Counted from the stretch's first letter, positions 1 to 7,733 are shown. The stretch is 17,678 bases of DNA from CAYHCE01 sp964355015 (GCA_964355015.1 CAYHCE010000052.1:1-17678); one strand, 5' to 3'. Numbers and translations: made by a program. The notes: a model not told the origin generated them from the sequence alone.

Positions 1-290
1 CCTTCAACAACAGCCGCAGCCTCCACTTCTTCCTGGCCGCCTGGCCGGTGGTGGGTATCTGGTTCGCGGCCCTGGCGGTGGCCAGCTTCTCGTTCAACCT
101 CAACGGCCTCAACTTCAACCACTCGATCGTGGATCACCAGGGCCGGGTGATCAACACCTGGGCCGATGTGCTCAACCGCGGTGGGCTCGGCATCGAAGCC
201 ATGCATGAGCGCAATGTGCACAACTTCCCACTGGATCTTGCGGCGGTTGAGCTGACCCCTGTGGCGCTCAGTGCGCCGGCGATCGGTTAG
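1..290 (+). CDS. psbA: Photosystem II D1 protein, C-terminal part (5' end outside window)
   Basis: This is the C-terminal end of D1, the core reaction-centre subunit of photosystem II in the thylakoid membrane. Reading starts at base 3 with Phe265 (standard D1 numbering, fixed by His272, Trp278 and the MHERN motif). It includes the last transmembrane helix and the lumenal tail. Ligands of the Mn4CaO5 cluster are all present in the visible part: His332, Glu333, Asp342 and Ala344. The CtpA processing site lies after Ala344 (NFPLDLA then AVELTPVALSAPAIG), leaving a 15-residue extension. Position 286 is Ala (GIWFAAL) where standard D1 has Thr; this is one of the three signature changes reported for low-oxygen D1' forms (G80A, F158L, T286A). 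The other two lie outside the window. The tail also differs from common D1 in several places (NFNHSIVDHQ, RGGLGIEAM), so this is a divergent paralogue. It is not a rogue D1, because the Mn ligands are kept. Confidence 0.97.
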   Translation, partial: FNNSRSLHFFLAAWPVVGIWFAALAVASFSFNLNGLNFNHSIVDHQGRVINTWADVLNRGGLGIEAMHERNVHNFPLDLAAVELTPVALSAPAIG

Positions 291-349
291 TGGGACTTTG
301 ACCCCCACCCAGTCGATCCCAGCTGAGGCAACGGCGTGACCCTTAACCT

Positions 350-371
350 GGGCCTGGAGTGATCCGGGCCC
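350..371 (+). terminator. Probable rho-independent terminator of psbA
   Basis: Arms GGGCCTGGA (350-358) and TCCGGGCCC (363-371) form a 9-bp stem with one G-T wobble, closed by the tetraloop GTGA and followed by TTT (372-374). It lies 60 bp after the psbA stop. The T-run is short, so strength is uncertain. Its position also argues that the GTG at 359 is not the start of the next gene. Confidence 0.6.
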
Positions 372-403
372 TTTCCAGCCTGCTGCTGACTTCCGGGAGA
401 CCC

Positions 404-934
404 ATGCCGCGCCCCCACCAACCCTCCCTGCTGCGCCTGCTGCACGGGAGCACGGCGTTGCTGGTGCTGGGCTGCTGGCTGAGCGGCCTGATCGTCTACA
501 GCCGCTACGACGGCCGCTGGGGGCGACTCCCCTTCACCCCGGCGGGGAGCTGGATCGATCTTCATGGTCAGATCGGCGTCCTGCTGGTGCTGCTGGCCCT
601 GCCGTTCGTCGCCTATGCCCTCACCCTGGGCCGGGCGCGCCTGCGGCGAGCCGCCAATCTGATGGCCCTTGTGGCCCTGGCCCTGGCCATCGGCACGGGC
701 AAGCTGATGGACGAGGACTGGCTGAGGACGGGCGAGCTGCACCACCTCGTCTATGGCCTGCACCTGGTGAGCTGGGCGCTGATCGGCCTTGCCGTGCTGG
801 TGCACGTCGGCGCGAGCCTGCGGCTGGGAGGCTGGCCGCTGCTGGCCTCAATGGCCAGCCCGGCCCTCAGGAAGGGCGATCTGCCGGGCGACTGGCCCGG
901 TCAGATCCAGCGTTTTCTGAGGCGCGGCAGCTGA
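404..934 (+). CDS. Cytochrome b561-type membrane protein
   Basis: A 176-residue integral membrane protein with four hydrophobic helices and a distribution of histidines typical of di-haem b561-like cytochromes. These are His14 in the first helix (LLHGST), His in DLHGQIG at the second, HH and H in LHHLVYGLHLVSW near the third and His in VLVHVGA at the fourth. Such proteins carry electrons across or within the membrane, usually between quinol or a soluble donor and a partner enzyme. The ATG at 404 is preferred over an upstream GTG at 359 because it has a Shine-Dalgarno-like GGGAGA at 395-400 and the GTG falls in the psbA terminator loop. The 3' end overlaps a convergent gene fragment by 34 bp. 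Substrate and partner cannot be told from sequence. Confidence 0.75.
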   Translation: MPRPHQPSLLRLLHGSTALLVLGCWLSGLIVYSRYDGRWGRLPFTPAGSWIDLHGQIGVLLVLLALPFVAYALTLGRARLRRAANLMALVALALAIGTGKLMDEDWLRTGELHHLVYGLHLVSWALIGLAVLVHVGASLRLGGWPLLASMASPALRKGDLPGDWPGQIQRFLRRGS

Positions 935-1455
935 ACCTTTCCAACCCTGGGGCCATGGCTGGCAGGCAACACCGGGCTCGTCAGAGCGGCCACCAGGAAG
1001 CCGACGCATCCCAGCAGGTTGGGAATCCAGACCAGCCCGGTCCGGCTCACCCAGTTCAGCCTGGCATCGAGGGCATCGAAGCTGTCGACGTTGAACAGGA
1101 TCGTGCCGGGGGACTGCAGGGCACAGCTCAGCCAACCGATCTCCCGGGGCTCCCAGCCGAACCAGTGGATTCGCTTTCGGCTCTTTGGGCCTGGATCAGT
1201 GCCGGACAGGGGCGGACCGGCATTGGCGGCCTGGAACAGCTGCAGGTAGGCCGCCGTGCTGAAAGGAATGGAGCCAAGAATGAACAGCTGGTTGACGGCG
1301 CCCGTGCTGATGGAGAGCTGGTGGGCCAAGGTTGGATCCAGGCTCAGCCAGTTGCCACGGCATCCACAGGCAATGCAGCAAGATCGATCTCGACCCTGAG
1401 AGCCGCCTTCGGACGGCCTGATCGGAGCCCCTTGCGATGGTGGCGTGATCGCCAC
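901..1455 (-). pseudogene. Truncated hypothetical membrane protein (fragment)
   Basis: The middle of this 184-residue frame reads like a multi-helix bacterial membrane protein of unknown function: a helix at NQLFILGSIPFSTAAYLQLF, the motif HWFGWEPREIGW, a helix around QSPGTILFNVDSFDAL, and VWIPNLLGCVGFLVAAL. From memory, full-length relatives continue with at least two more helices after the GCVGFLVA segment. Here the frame turns into a basic, non-membrane tail (GPRVGKVQLPRLRKRWI) that is the antisense of the convergent b561 gene's 3' end. The first 40 residues also look non-coding (Ser/Gly/Pro-rich, CCIACGC). I therefore call it a remnant cut at the 3' end, and perhaps the 5' end, by rearrangement. 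No upstream in-frame continuation is visible. It could be a short intact membrane protein, but I consider that less likely. Confidence 0.55.
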
Positions 1456-1518
1456 AGCAGCAGGGCCTGCTCTCTTCGATCCAGCGAGCCGTGACGGCGC
1501 CTGCCATGCTGCTCCGCT

Positions 1519-2916
1519 TCAGTGATGGAAGCCGCTGGCTTCTGCACTGGTGAGCTCGGCATGGTCGGGATGGCGATCGAAATAGGCCAGGGCCTGGCGG
1601 ATGTCTTCGAGCAGAAGTTCAGCGAGATCACGGCTGACGCCATGCCGCACCAGAATCCTCTGCACGCACAGCTCCTGGCAGTGGGCTGGCAAGGTGTAGG
1701 CGGGAACCTGCCAACCTCGAACACGCAGGCGATCGGCCAGGGAGAAGAGGTTGAAGTTGGGCTCGGAACCCTCCTTCATCGTCCAGCAGAGGGCGGGAAT
1801 GCCCGCCGCAGGATCGCCTGCGTAGATGATCTCGAACGGGCCCAGTTTGGCGATTTCTCTGGCCAGATACTGAGCCGTGGCATAGCAGGCGGAGTGCACC
1901 TTGCGATACCCTTGCGCCCCCAGGCGCAGAAAGTTGAAGTACTGGCAGACGACCTGCCCACCCGGGCGTGAGAAATTCAGGGTGATGTCGCGCATGTTGC
2001 CGCCCAGATAGTTCACCCAGAACACCATCTCCTCCGGCAGATCGGTGGCCTCACGCCAGAGCACCCAGCCCACCCCCAGGGGTGCGAGGCCGAACTTGTG
2101 CCCGGATGCGTTGATCGACCTGACCCGCGGCAAGCGGAAATCCCAGACCAGATCGGGGGCGCAGAAGGGGGCTAGGAAACCGCCGCTGGCAGCATCCACG
2201 TGAATGGGAATGTCGATCCCGGTGGAGGCCTCATAGGCATCGAGGGCGTCGGAGAGTTGCTGCACCGGTTCGTATTGCCCCGTGAAGGTCACCCCCAGGG
2301 TGGGGACCACTCCGATCGTGTTCTCGTCGCAGCAGGCAAGAGCGGCTTCGGGGGTCAGGATCAGCCGATCCGGCTCCATCGGAATCTCCCGATGTTCGAT
2401 GTCCCAGTAACGGCAGAACTTGTGCCAGCAGATCTGCACGGGGCCCATCACCAGATTGGGCTTCTCGGTGGATTTCCCGGCCTTGTTCCTGGCCGCCTCC
2501 CAGCGACGTTTCATCGCCAGGCCGCCCAGCATCGCCGCCTCACTGGAGCCGGTGGTGGAGGCGCCGATGGACTTCTCGATCGAGGGAGCCTGCCAGAGGT
2601 CGGCCAGCATGTGGGTGCAACGGGCCTCGATCTCGGCGGTCTGGGGATATTCGTCCTTGTCCTCGATGTTCTTGTCAACACACAGGTCCATCAGTTGATG
2701 GACTTCTTCCTCCACCCATGTCTGGCAGAACGTGGCAAGATTCTGACGTGAATTCCCATCCAGCATCAGTTCATCCCGCACCGCTGCGAAGATGGTTCGC
2801 GGGTCGCGTTCTCCGGCTGGAAAACGGAGCTTCGGCAGGCCGCGGGAAAGATCCGCAGAGGCATAGATGTCATCTTGCGAATGGGGGTTCGCCTGAGACT
2901 TCCTCTGGAGCGTCAT
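1519..2916 (-). CDS. gad: Glutamate decarboxylase
   Basis: A PLP-dependent group II decarboxylase of 465 residues, the usual length for bacterial GadA/GadB. It converts glutamate to GABA and CO2 while consuming a proton, which can serve acid resistance or feed the GABA shunt (cyanobacteria lack a standard oxoglutarate dehydrogenase). The PLP-binding lysine is Lys274 in SGHKFG. The cofactor and substrate region VDAASGGF (240-247) and the early motif STTGSSEAAMLGG (120-132) are intact. The C-terminal ASGFHH resembles the end of E. coli GadB, where a terminal His takes part in pH-dependent closing of the active site. The start ATG at 2914-2916 fits the family N-terminus, although no clear ribosome binding site is seen. 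No antiporter gene (gadC) is adjacent. The upstream region is divergent with the DUF6629 gene. Confidence 0.95.
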   Translation of the reverse strand: MTLQRKSQANPHSQDDIYASADLSRGLPKLRFPAGERDPRTIFAAVRDELMLDGNSRQNLATFCQTWVEEEVHQLMDLCVDKNIEDKDEYPQTAEIEARCTHMLADLWQAPSIEKSIGASTTGSSEAAMLGGLAMKRRWEAARNKAGKSTEKPNLVMGPVQICWHKFCRYWDIEHREIPMEPDRLILTPEAALACCDENTIGVVPTLGVTFTGQYEPVQQLSDALDAYEASTGIDIPIHVDAASGGFLAPFCAPDLVWDFRLPRVRSINASGHKFGLAPLGVGWVLWREATDLPEEMVFWVNYLGGNMRDITLNFSRPGGQVVCQYFNFLRLGAQGYRKVHSACYATAQYLAREIAKLGPFEIIYAGDPAAGIPALCWTMKEGSEPNFNLFSLADRLRVRGWQVPAYTLPAHCQELCVQRILVRHGVSRDLAELLLEDIRQALAYFDRHPDHAELTSAEASGFHH

Positions 2917-3084
2917 GAATCAGGAAGACTGTGATGATCTGGCGTCCGCATGGTCCGCGATCGGAACCAGGTGATGCCCCGCCAGGCGATCCTAAGGGGC
3001 GCACGGAAAGGGGAAACTGCAGGGCGGGGACCAACGCGCGAGGCTGGGGGGAGGATTCCTGCTGCCGGAGGCGGCTCCACGCCG

Positions 3085-3828
3085 ATGTGCTTCTCCAGCA
3101 GCGCCAGCTTCATGGTGGCGGCCGGGCTGTTCCCCCTGGGTGTGGCGTCCGTGCGCCATTGCCGGGATCAGCAACGCAGCGACCTGCTGCCCCTGGCCCT
3201 CACGCCCCTGTTCTTCTCGGTGCAGCAGGCACTGGAAGGTCTGGTCTGGCTCGGCCTCGGGCCCGGCGGCTCCGGCTGGCTTGTGCACCCCGCCGCGCTC
3301 TGGTATCTGTTCTTCGCCTATGCCTTCTGGCTGGGCTGGCTGCCCTGGTGCGTGTTGCGTCTGAACGTCCAGGCGCTGCCTCCCCTGCGGCGATGGATCC
3401 TGCGGACCCTGCTGGTGCTGGGCCTGCTGGCGGGTGCTGGCCTCTGGTTGCCGCTGCTGATCGATGGTTCCCTGTTCCAACCCGCCGTGGTGAAGGGATC
3501 GCTCGAGTACCACACCACCCTGCTGGCGGATCGCTGGATCAACCTGGGCTTCGGCAGCACGGTGTATGGGGTGATCATCTCCATGCCGTTGATGATCAGC
3601 GCTTCGATGCGGCTGCGCTGGTTCGGTGGCTTCATCCTCGGCGCTTTCCTGATCTCGCACCTGGCCTACGGATACGCCTTCACCTCGGTGTGGTGCTTCT
3701 TCAGTGCGCTGCTGGCGGCCTCCCTGTACTGGATCCTCAGGGATCCCGAACCCCTGCTGGCCTGGCAGCCTGAGGCCGCTCCGGTGGACCTGGAGCTGCT
3801 CAACCGCCAACGCGACGTGCCGCCATGA
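3085..3828 (+). CDS. DUF6629-like multi-pass membrane protein
   Basis: A 247-residue membrane protein with about seven hydrophobic helices. I recognise the family by its N-terminal signature MCFSSSASF followed by a first helix, as in DUF6629 proteins, which start with MCFSxxASF; function is unknown. The ATG at 3085 is chosen because the signature is normally the extreme N-terminus. The in-frame upstream extension back to 2950 is charged and low-complexity and would be atypical. Conserved-looking polar and aromatic positions within helices include SVQQALEGLVW, SLEYHTTLLADRW and HLAYGYAFTSVWCFFSA. The stop overlaps the pdxH start (ATGA), implying co-transcription and translational coupling. No catalytic residues can be assigned. 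Confidence 0.7.
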   Translation: MCFSSSASFMVAAGLFPLGVASVRHCRDQQRSDLLPLALTPLFFSVQQALEGLVWLGLGPGGSGWLVHPAALWYLFFAYAFWLGWLPWCVLRLNVQALPPLRRWILRTLLVLGLLAGAGLWLPLLIDGSLFQPAVVKGSLEYHTTLLADRWINLGFGSTVYGVIISMPLMISASMRLRWFGGFILGAFLISHLAYGYAFTSVWCFFSALLAASLYWILRDPEPLLAWQPEAAPVDLELLNRQRDVPP

Positions 3829-4481
3829 GCGAGCCCCCCGCCCCCGCCGATCCCGCCCGGCTGCGACGCGACTACCGTCGCGCGGCCCTGCGGCGGGTCG
3901 ATCTGGCGGCCGATCCGGTGGACCAGTTCCGTCGCTGGTTCGATCAGGCCGTGGCAGCCGAACTGCCCGAGCCCAACGCCATGGTGCTCGGCACCACCGA
4001 CGGCAGCCGCCCCAGCGCCCGCACGGTGCTGCTCAAGGCTTTCGATGGGCGGGGCTTCGTGTTCTTCACCCACTACGAGAGCCGCAAGGCCACCGAGATC
4101 GCTGCGCATCCCCAGGTGAGCCTGCTGTTTCCCTGGTATGGGCTCGAGCGGCAGGTGGCGATCCTCGGCCGGGCCGAGCGGATCGGCGCCGCCGAATCAC
4201 TGGCCTACTTCCTCTCACGCCCGTTCGGCAGTCGGTTGGGGGCCTGGGTGTCGCAGCAGAGCGCCGTGATCGCCTCCCGCTCGATCCTTGAAGCCCAGTG
4301 GGAGCACATGCAGCGCCGCTTCGCCGCTGGAGAGGTGCCGCTGCCGCCGGCCTGGGGCGGCCTGCGGGTGGTGCCGGTCGAACTCGAGTTCTGGCAGGGT
4401 CGCGAAAACCGCCTGCACGATCGCTTCCGCTACCGGCCGGGCGACGGGGGGGCCTGGAGCATCGAGCGACTGGCGCCCTAG
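3825..4481 (+). CDS. pdxH: Pyridoxamine 5'-phosphate oxidase
   Basis: A 218-residue FMN enzyme that oxidises pyridoxamine or pyridoxine 5'-phosphate to pyridoxal 5'-phosphate (PLP), the last step of the salvage route. The length is standard. Family motifs are clear: SARTVLLKAFDGRGFVFFTHYESRK (FMN phosphate and ring contacts), WYGLERQVAILGRAERI, the SRPFGSRLGAWVSQQS segment (substrate phosphate and FMN) and the C-terminal ENRLHDRFRYRP followed by a conserved LAP end. The start overlaps the DUF6629 stop by 4 bp. A PLP-dependent glutamate decarboxylase lies nearby on the other strand, but that is probably coincidence. All expected motifs are intact. Confidence 0.96.
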   Translation: MSEPPAPADPARLRRDYRRAALRRVDLAADPVDQFRRWFDQAVAAELPEPNAMVLGTTDGSRPSARTVLLKAFDGRGFVFFTHYESRKATEIAAHPQVSLLFPWYGLERQVAILGRAERIGAAESLAYFLSRPFGSRLGAWVSQQSAVIASRSILEAQWEHMQRRFAAGEVPLPPAWGGLRVVPVELEFWQGRENRLHDRFRYRPGDGGAWSIERLAP

Positions 4482-4485
4482 CACC

Positions 4486-4509
4486 GGAGATCTGCGGCCA
4501 TGGATCTCC
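4486..4509 (+). terminator. Inverted repeat after pdxH, possible weak terminator
   Basis: Perfect 7-bp arms GGAGATC (4486-4492) and GATCTCC (4503-4509) with a 10-base loop lie 5 bp after the pdxH stop. There is no T-run directly after the stem (a TTTT occurs about 13 bases later), so it may be an attenuator or RNA-stability stem and not a true terminator. Confidence 0.35.
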
Positions 4510-4596
4510 AGGATCCCTGCCGATTTTCCCGTGGTTCTTATGGCCAGGGTTGGGGTACCACCGCCTGCGCGGATCCACGAGCTCCGCCCACCCACC

Positions 4597-5067
4597 ATGC
4601 CCTTCGCCCTGAACTTCGTCCACCCCGTGCTGATGTGGGTGCTGCTCGGCCTGATGCTCTACTCGGGCTACCTCGGCTTCAAGGCCAGCCTGATCCGCAA
4701 GGTGAGTGCAGAGGAACGCAAGGCGATGCTTCCCCTGCACTTCGGCCAGCGCCATGCGCAACTCGGTGCGGTGATCCTGGGTCTCACCCTCCTGGGCGCC
4801 GCCGGTGGCATGGCCGCCACTTACCTCAAGAACGGCAAGCTGATCCTCGGACCCCACCTGTTCGTCGGCCTGGTCGTTGCCGTGCTGGTGATCGCCACGG
4901 CCTCCCTGGGCCCTTCCCTTCAGAAAGGCAAGGACTGGGCCCGCGGCCTGCACGTGGCGATCAATGGGGGGGTGCTGCTGCTGTTCGGCTGGCAGGCCGT
5001 CAGTGGAATCGCCATCGTCCAGAAGTTGCTGAGTTCAGCGGCATCGCCTGCGCTAACGAGCTCCTGA
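4597..5067 (+). CDS. DUF4079 family cyanobacterial membrane protein
   Basis: A 156-residue protein with four transmembrane helices, matching the DUF4079 family that is nearly confined to cyanobacteria and plastids and has a cytochrome b561-like layout. The N-terminus MPFALNFVHPVLMWVLLG carries a His in the first helix. Further His residues occur at LPLHFGQRHAQLGAV, GPHLFVGL and GLHVAINGG, consistent with haem ligation. The start at 4597 is chosen because the preceding in-frame codons translate to a charged, non-membrane stretch, though the ribosome binding site is poor. It is followed after only 4 bp by a secreted haem protein gene, so the two probably form a redox pair in or at the thylakoid or plasma membrane. 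Function is unproven. Confidence 0.75.
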   Translation: MPFALNFVHPVLMWVLLGLMLYSGYLGFKASLIRKVSAEERKAMLPLHFGQRHAQLGAVILGLTLLGAAGGMAATYLKNGKLILGPHLFVGLVVAVLVIATASLGPSLQKGKDWARGLHVAINGGVLLLFGWQAVSGIAIVQKLLSSAASPALTSS

Positions 5068-5071
5068 GCGC

Positions 5072-5719
5072 ATGGCTTCCACCCTCCAACTCCAGCGCCT
5101 GGCATGGCTGGCGCTTTCCTCCCTGCTCCTGATCCTGCTGGGCGTCGGGCTGTTGTTGGCAGCCCTGCCGAGCACCGCCGTGGCGGCAGAGGCCTCGCCG
5201 CCGGTCGATTCGGCAGCCCTCTCCAAGGCCGTTGTGGCGATGGAGCAGCTCGATCAGATGCGCATCTCCCTGGCCGCCAGCCTCGAAGGACGCAGCGAGG
5301 AACCCACGATGGAAACGATGAAGGAGGTCTGCAAGCCGGTAGGCATGCGGGCCGTGGCGATCGGCGAGGAGAACGGCTGGCAGGTGCGCCAGGTGGCCAC
5401 CAAGTTCCGCAATCCCGACCACGCCCCGGCCAACGCTCAGGAGCGCCAGGTGATCGATCTGTTCAACCGACACCCTGAGATCAATGGGCTGTGGGAACCT
5501 GCCGCGGGCGAACAGGGCGCCGGCCTGAACTATTACCGCCGCATCAACGTGGAGACCAGCTGCCTGGCCTGCCATGGCACCAAGGCCAGTCGGCCGGCTT
5601 TCATCAAAGACAACTACCCCGAAGACAAGGCCTTCGACTTCAAGCCCGGTGACCTGCGCGGCATGTATGCGGTGATCCTGCCGCACGTGAGTGAAGCCAT
5701 CAGCCACGCAATGGAATGA
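5072..5719 (+). CDS. Tll0287-like (DUF3365) c-type haem protein, exported
   Basis: A 215-residue protein with an N-terminal hydrophobic segment (residues 10-32) ending in an Ala-rich cleavage region (STAVAAEAS), so exported to the lumen or periplasm or anchored. A single CXXCH haem-c motif, CLACH at 164-168, lies in the sequence INVETSCLACHGT. The surrounding residues (KEVCKPVGMRAVAIGEENGWQVRQVATKFRNPDHAP, then LNYYRRINVETSCLACHG, then KPGDLRGMYAV) are typical of the Tll0287-like/DUF3365 domain, a PAS-like haem-binding fold first seen in Thermosynechococcus. The gene starts 4 bp after the DUF4079 gene, which suggests a joint electron-transfer or redox-sensing role. An extra Cys at 87 lies in a conserved position. 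The partner and the reaction are not known. Confidence 0.8.
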   Translation: MASTLQLQRLAWLALSSLLLILLGVGLLLAALPSTAVAAEASPPVDSAALSKAVVAMEQLDQMRISLAASLEGRSEEPTMETMKEVCKPVGMRAVAIGEENGWQVRQVATKFRNPDHAPANAQERQVIDLFNRHPEINGLWEPAAGEQGAGLNYYRRINVETSCLACHGTKASRPAFIKDNYPEDKAFDFKPGDLRGMYAVILPHVSEAISHAME

Positions 5720-5799
5720 CAAGGTGACACCAGCAAAAGGAACTTAACTGGAGCCCTAAACCATGCAGACACAAGAAAAGCAGACAATGCAACGGAAGA

Positions 5800-6321
5800 A
5801 TGGAACGACTTCGTAACCATCACTTCAGCCTGAATGAGCTCTGGGATTCGATTGCATCGGCGCTTCTCGGCCTCACCATCATGGCCTGCCTCCTGCTTGG
5901 TATTTGGCTTCATCCAATCGCTGTGGATGCAGCCACGGTGCCTGCATCCACGGGGTCCGCATCCACGGTGGAGACAGCCGTTGACCAGTATCTGGATTCC
6001 ATGCCGGGAGATTATTACACCATTGGCACTGTTGCTGCATTGAAGAGGCTGATCGCAGATCGAAACCCCTTGCTCATCGATGTCAGAAATCCACCAGAGT
6101 ACAAGAATGGTCACATCCCAGGGGCCATCAATCTTCCCCTGAAAGATCTCGATCTGCATCTGGATGCAATTCCAACCGATCAAGAGGTTGTGCTCTATTG
6201 CTCGACGGGCTACCGATCTGCGATGGGAGTGATGGCACTTCATCTGCAGGGATTTGACCACGTGAAGGGCTTTCCGCCGAGCTTTACCGGCTGGCAAGCA
6301 GCCGGTGAGCCCGTGTCATGA
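5800..6321 (+). CDS. Membrane-anchored single-domain rhodanese
   Basis: A 173-residue protein with one N-terminal transmembrane segment (about residues 18-38) and a rhodanese domain from about 72 to 170. The sulfur-carrying active-site loop is CSTGYRS, with Cys134. Other family marks are LLIDVRNPPEYKNGHIPGAINLPL and the terminal GFPPSFTGWQAAGEPV. Such proteins move sulfane sulfur from thiosulfate or persulfides to acceptors. Here the domain probably faces the lumen or periplasm or is held at the membrane. The ATG at 5800 is used; a GGAAG lies only 1 base upstream, so the exact start is uncertain. It is the first of three rhodanese domains in the window, and its base composition is lower in GC than its neighbours. 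Confidence 0.88.
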   Translation: MERLRNHHFSLNELWDSIASALLGLTIMACLLLGIWLHPIAVDAATVPASTGSASTVETAVDQYLDSMPGDYYTIGTVAALKRLIADRNPLLIDVRNPPEYKNGHIPGAINLPLKDLDLHLDAIPTDQEVVLYCSTGYRSAMGVMALHLQGFDHVKGFPPSFTGWQAAGEPVS

Positions 6322-6334
6322 GCAGAGCCCTCCA

Positions 6335-6354
6335 TCCTCTCATCGGGCAGAGGA
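6335..6354. terminator. Small inverted repeat between convergent genes
   Basis: Arms TCCTCT (6335-6340) and AGAGGA (6349-6354) with an 8-base loop sit between the rhodanese stop and the stop of the convergent DUF3122-like gene. The location suits a shared terminator, but there is no T-run on either strand. Confidence 0.3.
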
Positions 6355-6355
6355 C

Positions 6356-6862
6356 TCAGGCCTGATCGCTGCGCCGCTGCACAGACCCCATGGCGTGGAG
6401 CTCCATTGCCTGCTCAGGGGTCAGTTCGAAGCTCAGGACACCTTTGGTTGCAGGCACGGTGAGGTGGAGGGGAAGCGCTTCACTGGGCCTTGGCATCAAG
6501 GAGTCGAGGTCGAACTGGGCCGATCCGGGAGGAATGGGCGAGCCGTCCTTCTGAACGATTTCCTCGCTGCGGTTGGGCAAGCTCCACTCCTGGCCCATCG
6601 AATCGCTCAATAAGAGTTGCTGGTGGTGATCGAGCTTTGTCTTGGCATCGAGAGCATTGAAGCGGATTCGCAAGCCTGAGGGATACTCCGGGAATGGCTG
6701 CTCGAAGACCGTCGCATTGAGTCGATGGCCCGCACCATCGCTGAGCGACCAGTTGTCCGCCGCCATGACTGGAACGGCTCCCAGCAGAAGGACCAACAGC
6801 GATGGCAGGACTAAGAATACTGATCTCCGCAGAAAAGCAGAGGCACGGAAGAGGTGCATCAT
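6356..6862 (-). CDS. Exported protein resembling DUF3122
   Basis: A 168-residue protein with a signal peptide: basic start MMHLFRASAFLRRS, hydrophobic core, and AMA-like cleavage before DNW at about residue 35. The mature part, LSDGAGHRLNATVFEQPFPEYPSGLRIRFNALD, then LLLSDSMGQEWSLPNRSEE and PPGSAQFDLDSLMPRPSEALPLHLTVP, is like DUF3122 proteins found in marine and freshwater Synechococcus, of unknown function. It is probably a soluble lumenal or periplasmic beta-rich protein. The assignment rests on my memory of the family and is moderate. Neighbours are a convergent rhodanese and the broken KirBac gene upstream on the same strand. Confidence 0.6.
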   Translation of the reverse strand: MMHLFRASAFLRRSVFLVLPSLLVLLLGAVPVMAADNWSLSDGAGHRLNATVFEQPFPEYPSGLRIRFNALDAKTKLDHHQQLLLSDSMGQEWSLPNRSEEIVQKDGSPIPPGSAQFDLDSLMPRPSEALPLHLTVPATKGVLSFELTPEQAMELHAMGSVQRRSDQA

Positions 6863-6951
6863 GATTCACTACAGCTACTGACTCTACAACGCTAGGAGCA
6901 TAAACAAAACATGGCCGCCTTTCTTTGCAAAACGATGCCCAGTCAGGTCGA

Positions 6952-6973
6952 CAAGGCAAGAAATGCTGCCTTG
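6952..6973 (-). terminator. Inverted repeat at the end of the KirBac gene
   Basis: Perfect 7-bp arms CAAGGCA and TGCCTTG enclose an 8-base loop, beginning 3 bp past the KirBac stop codon. The position is right for a terminator of the minus-strand gene, although a T-run is missing. Confidence 0.4.
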
Positions 6974-6976
6974 AGA

Positions 6977-7733
6977 TCACGCCAGTTTTGAAGAGATGCG
7001 GCGGTGAGTACGGTTGAAATTGGCGAAGTCAATGCTTTGACCCTCGCCATCCTCCTCTTGCATCATGTCCACGAAGCTCTGACCGAACAACACCTGGGAA
7101 ACGGGGTAGTTGTGATGGGCATGGATCGGCCGGTCCAGGGTTTCGTCAATGCCACTGAACAAAACCACGATGTCGGCTTGGCTTGCGGTCAGCTCCTGGG
7201 GAGTACGTCCATGCAAGGGGCTGTGCTGATCGATCGTCCGAAGTGCGCTCATCGATGGCGAGATAGGCCCGAATCCTGGCATCGAGGATTGTCTTGCGCC
7301 GTTCATTGGCCACGCGGAACATCAAGGTGGGCAGTCCGTTGCAGGAATGCACCGTGGCCACATCCGAGAACAGGATCCGCGCTGTGGACTTGGAGAAGCG
7401 GCTGAAGGTCGATCCTGTGATCAACGCAATTAGAATCAACCCGATCAATGAATCGAGGGTGACAATCAGATTCGTGAAGAGACTGCTGGGATAGAGCGCT
7501 CCATAGCCGATCGACCCCAGGGGATGCACACTGAAGAAGAACGCTTCCATGAAACTGGTTGCAGGGCCTGCCACGCCCGAGATCCCATGGGGATCCAGCC
7601 AGTAAAGGCCGGTGAACACCAGGTGGAGAAGCAGGTATCCCACGGCGATCAATGCAAAGAAGACCGGCCACGGCACGGCCAGCATCAGGTGATTGGGATA
7701 GCGCCAATGCCGGATCCAGTCGGCTTGATTCAC
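6977..7733 (-). pseudogene. KirBac inward-rectifier potassium channel, internally deleted and frameshifted
   Basis: The first part (frame from GTG at 7731-7733) encodes the slide helix, outer helix, pore loop with selectivity filter SIGYG (in FFFSVHPLGSIGYGALYP), inner helix and the start of the cytoplasmic domain (FSRFSKSTARILFS, PTLMFRVANERRKTILDARIRAYL). Homology then stops at about 7250. It resumes in another frame (TIDQHSPLHGRTPQELTASQADIVVLFSGIDETL, HAHHNYPV, then DFANFNRTH) and runs to a proper C-terminus at 6977. Compared with KirBac3.1-type proteins, about 30 residues covering the RRFHDL...RSR...SLSWTVMH region are missing between the two parts. So the gene has lost roughly 90-100 bp and its reading frame. 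The product would be a membrane pore with a cut, scrambled cytoplasmic gate. The N-terminus is also short, with a stop codon nine codons upstream of the GTG. Confidence 0.85.

Noticed and set aside
1..290. Rogue or chlorophyll f synthase-type D1
   Set aside because: The Mn-cluster ligands H332, E333, D342 and A344 and the processing tail are all present.
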